NCBI GenBank assembly: GCA_963691655.1
Contig: OY829326.1
Span: 52,507,776-52,571,775 of the forward strand
Length of the DNA: 64,000 bases
From: Toxonevra muliebris
Taxonomy: Eukaryota; Arthropoda; Insecta; Diptera; Pallopteridae
Reading direction: 5' to 3'
Shown here: positions 62,155 through 64,000 of the stretch, one piece after another
How positions within the stretch are numbered: the first letter of the stretch is position 1
How the letters are laid out: the number at the start of each line of letters is the position of its first letter
The notes under the pieces: model-generated
Databases searched by the model: none
Seen by the model: only the letters and a program-made list of their open reading frames with translations
Told to the model about the DNA's origin: nothing
Made by a program: the position numbers and the translations under genes

Positions 62155-62592
62155 ACACTGTCCGACAAAAATCAATTTTTTCAAAAATACCAAGATTCTG
62201 AAAGTGGATTCTGATAGAAAAAAAATTATACGTGTCTCGGCGTTTTAAAAGCTTACGCCCTTTTAAAAAAAAAGTTACATTTTTAACCCATTACGAGGGG
62301 TAATATGTTCAAAAATATGTTGCACATGAAATTCTTATATAGGTCATTGAACAACAAAAATCTGTAACTTGATTTTAGTAAAAATAAACCCAAATTCCAA
62401 AAAATGTTTAAAATTTTCACCTTTTATACGCAATGAACTGGTGTGTCAAGAAAATTAGACGTAAACTTTTAAAACGCTGATAATTATATAATATATATAA
62501 TTATATAATTTTATATAATATAATTTTTTTCTCGAGTTCTAACGGAGTCCACTTTCAGAACCTTGTTATTTTTTTGTGTGTTGAACAGTGTA
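62155..62592. mobile_element. 438 bp TIR element related to the foldback family
   Basis: ACACTGTCCGACAAAAATC at the left and TTGAACAGTGT at the right are inverted; the arms continue with AGATTCTGAAAGTGGATTC against GAGTCCACTTTCAGAACC. The middle shares ACAACAAAAATCTGTAA and ACCCATTA...GGGTAATA blocks with the 18530-19452 foldback, so it is a member of the same family. Confidence 0.65.
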
Positions 62593-62879
62593 ATTAGTTT
62601 ATTCTTGATATCTGAGAAAACTAACTAACTAAAATATGAATTAGAGACTAACATATAGGTCTGTATTTGTTTACGTTTAAAAGAGCATTGCTTGGTTTTA
62701 GGCACGAGGTTTTCAGGTACGAATACAGTAGTCAGTAAGAAAAATTGACGTTGTATGTATTCAAGAGATCCATCTTTCCTGTTATGAGATCAGGGTTTGT
62801 ACTTTTTTTGGGAACTGATTTCATTTGAGACATTATGTATATATATTTTTTCTTTGCAATTTTAAACATATTTATTTAT

Positions 62880-63700
62880 TGAAGTTTTTGATAGAGCTGC
62901 TCATTTCCCAAAAAGAGGTAAAATTGTTCTGTGCCTTTGAGAATGTTAATGTAGGTGTATGCTAGCAAACGATTTTCACTAGTTTCAATGTCTTCTCTGT
63001 TTACTCAAGAAGTTTGATCTATTAGTTTTTGAAGTGAAACACATTTGCAAAAGATTGGCTTAACAGAATTGACCAGGCTTCAGTTTCGGGTTCGATTGAC
63101 TATAAATTTTTCTACATATTCCTTGCAGGAAAAATCTTTCGTACATATTTTGAGAGGAACATAAAGACTGAGCTAACTGGAGCTGTTTCTACACAGCCAG
63201 TAATTTTATTTCAATCTCTGAGGATATGAATTGAACACTGTTCTGTGAGTGATGAATAGATTCCTAGCCTATAGGAACCAATGGCTTCATTGTTTTCCCC
63301 GTTTGCACAAGAAGTTAAATCTGTTAATGTTTAAAGGCAAAAACTTCAGCAAATGTTTGGTTTTATTTAAAAGACTTTATAATTATGGGCTTCAATTATG
63401 GAATTTTTCACTTTGGAAAGATATTTATGAGAAGGACTGCAGTATCTCTGAAAGCTCCTCTCCACAGCCAGTAATTTTAATTCAGTCTCTGAAGATATAC
63501 ATTGAATAGCATTTGTCTGTGATAGAAAATGCTAATGAAAAGAATTATGTATAATTGAAGATTTCACTATTTCCTTTTTTTTTTTTAAAAAATTGATTGT
63601 CGTTATCTTCAGTTTCGCGTTGGATTTGTTAAAAGTTTCTTGCTTATAGAAAGAACTTTTCATGCTTATTTTGGGAAGATTCTCAACAAAAAGTCAATAC
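62880..63700. repeat. Diverged tandem duplication, about 280 bp unit
   Basis: CACAGCCAGTAATTTTATTTC plus AATCTCTGAGGATATGAATT at about 63194 recurs as CACAGCCAGTAATTTTAATTC plus AGTCTCTGAAGATATACATT at about 63464. TTTACTCAAGAAGTTTGATC (63000) recurs as TTTGCACAAGAAGTTAAATC (63301). A third partial unit near 63608 repeats CTTCAGTTTCGCGTTGGATT. No coding content. Confidence 0.55.
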
Positions 63701-63737
63701 CCATTTCTAGTGTTTTATCTCGAGCTTTAGACAAACT

Positions 63738-63976
63738 CGATAGTCTAGTGAGTAGTGTACTAGACTTTCATCCGGGAGGTTCGGGTTTGATTTCCGTCTT
63801 CGTCTGGTGGTACATACCTTGGTTGGTAATGGCAAAACCACCAAGCTAATAAAAAATTGCCACATCGCCGTTCAGAATCGGCGTTAAACTGTAAGTCCAA
63901 CTATGTGGTATGACAATGGGGCGTTCAGGCTTAAGTGTGTTTCTCGACAGCCACTCTAATCTAACCTAACTACTTC
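63738..63976 (+). repeat. tRNA-derived SINE
   Basis: A tRNA-like head, CTCGATAGTCTAGTGAGTAG ... GGTTCGGGTTTGATTTCCG (B-box at 63778-63795), is followed by an unrelated body and a tail GCCACTCTAATCTAACCTAA. Related copies are at 21622-21724 and 13016-13090. It is the most complete of the three. Confidence 0.65.
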
Positions 63977-64000
63977 GAGCTTTGTACTGGTTTCGTAACT

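Larger units (their letters stand above)
52037..64000 (+). other. Large first intron, TE-rich
   Basis: At least 12 kb without a visible exon after the donor at 52036. Contents: a repeat pair (52805-53000, 60240-60400), a retrotransposon relic (56640-57420), Harbinger (57675-57960) and mariner (58090-58680) relics, foldbacks (59228-59384, 59853-59935, 62155-62592), an ACAT microsatellite (60940-61020), a diverged tandem duplication (62880-63700) and a SINE at the edge. GGT/GAT-rich stretches near 55320-55400 and 61200-61260 are simple repeats. Confidence 0.5.

Noticed and set aside
63738..63810. Candidate tRNA gene
   Set aside because: It has a B-box-like block but no closing acceptor stem and continues into a repeat body; best explained as a SINE.
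1..64000. CRISPR arrays, bacterial operons, integrated virus genes
   Set aside because: No regularly spaced direct repeats with unique spacers, no ribosome-binding-site operon structure, and no gag/pol/env or other viral gene set was seen; the retroelement pieces are non-LTR.

Overview
The window is AT-rich, intron-containing DNA with long introns, short exons, CAA/CAG-rich coding stretches and a dense layer of decayed transposons. The encoded proteins and the tRNA-derived SINEs point to a higher (brachyceran) fly; an acalyptrate such as a tephritid is my guess, but nothing in the sequence names the species. There are no bacterial features, no CRISPR arrays and no intact RNA genes that I can support.

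Layout. (1) 1-12113, plus strand: the last two coding exons of a TMEM64/TVP38-family membrane protein, separated by a 6.3 kb intron full of TE relics; its earlier exons lie outside the window. (2) 12114-19863: an intergenic block packed with DNA-transposon debris: a mariner relic, a deleted mariner with recognisable terminal repeats, two TTAA-flanked MITE-like elements and a 923 bp near-perfect foldback. (3) 19864-26644, plus: a complete AGXT2-type mitochondrial aminotransferase reconstructed from five exons (508 aa), plus a second, divergent copy of its terminal exon 2.3 kb downstream (28942-29073). (4) 29074-34937: gene-poor DNA with a 715 bp interspersed repeat. (5) 34938-37584, minus: a complete five-exon ENTR1/SDCCAG3-like coiled-coil endosomal trafficking protein (787 aa). 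(6) 38382-39644, plus: a complete two-exon ATMIN/ASCIZ homologue (400 aa) with four zinc fingers and a C-terminal array of TQT dynein-light-chain motifs, divergent from ENTR1 across an approximately 0.8 kb shared upstream region that contains a 64+64 bp inverted repeat. (7) 43625-46253, plus: a complete four-exon RASGEF1-type guanine nucleotide exchange factor (731 aa) with a probable non-coding leader from about 40.7 kb. (8) 51680-52036, plus: the first coding exon (117 codons) of an unidentified gene that runs out of the window through an intron of at least 12 kb.

The genes look like independent housekeeping or signalling genes rather than a pathway cluster: mitochondrial amino-acid/glyoxylate metabolism, endosome trafficking, LC8 transcriptional control, Rap/Ras activation and membrane trafficking. 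The most interesting features are the duplicated AGXT2 terminal exon, the two possible AGXT2 amino termini, a family of three 84 bp palindromes, and several long foldbacks, two of them next to promoters. Exon boundaries were read by eye from splice signals and reading-frame continuity, not from transcripts.
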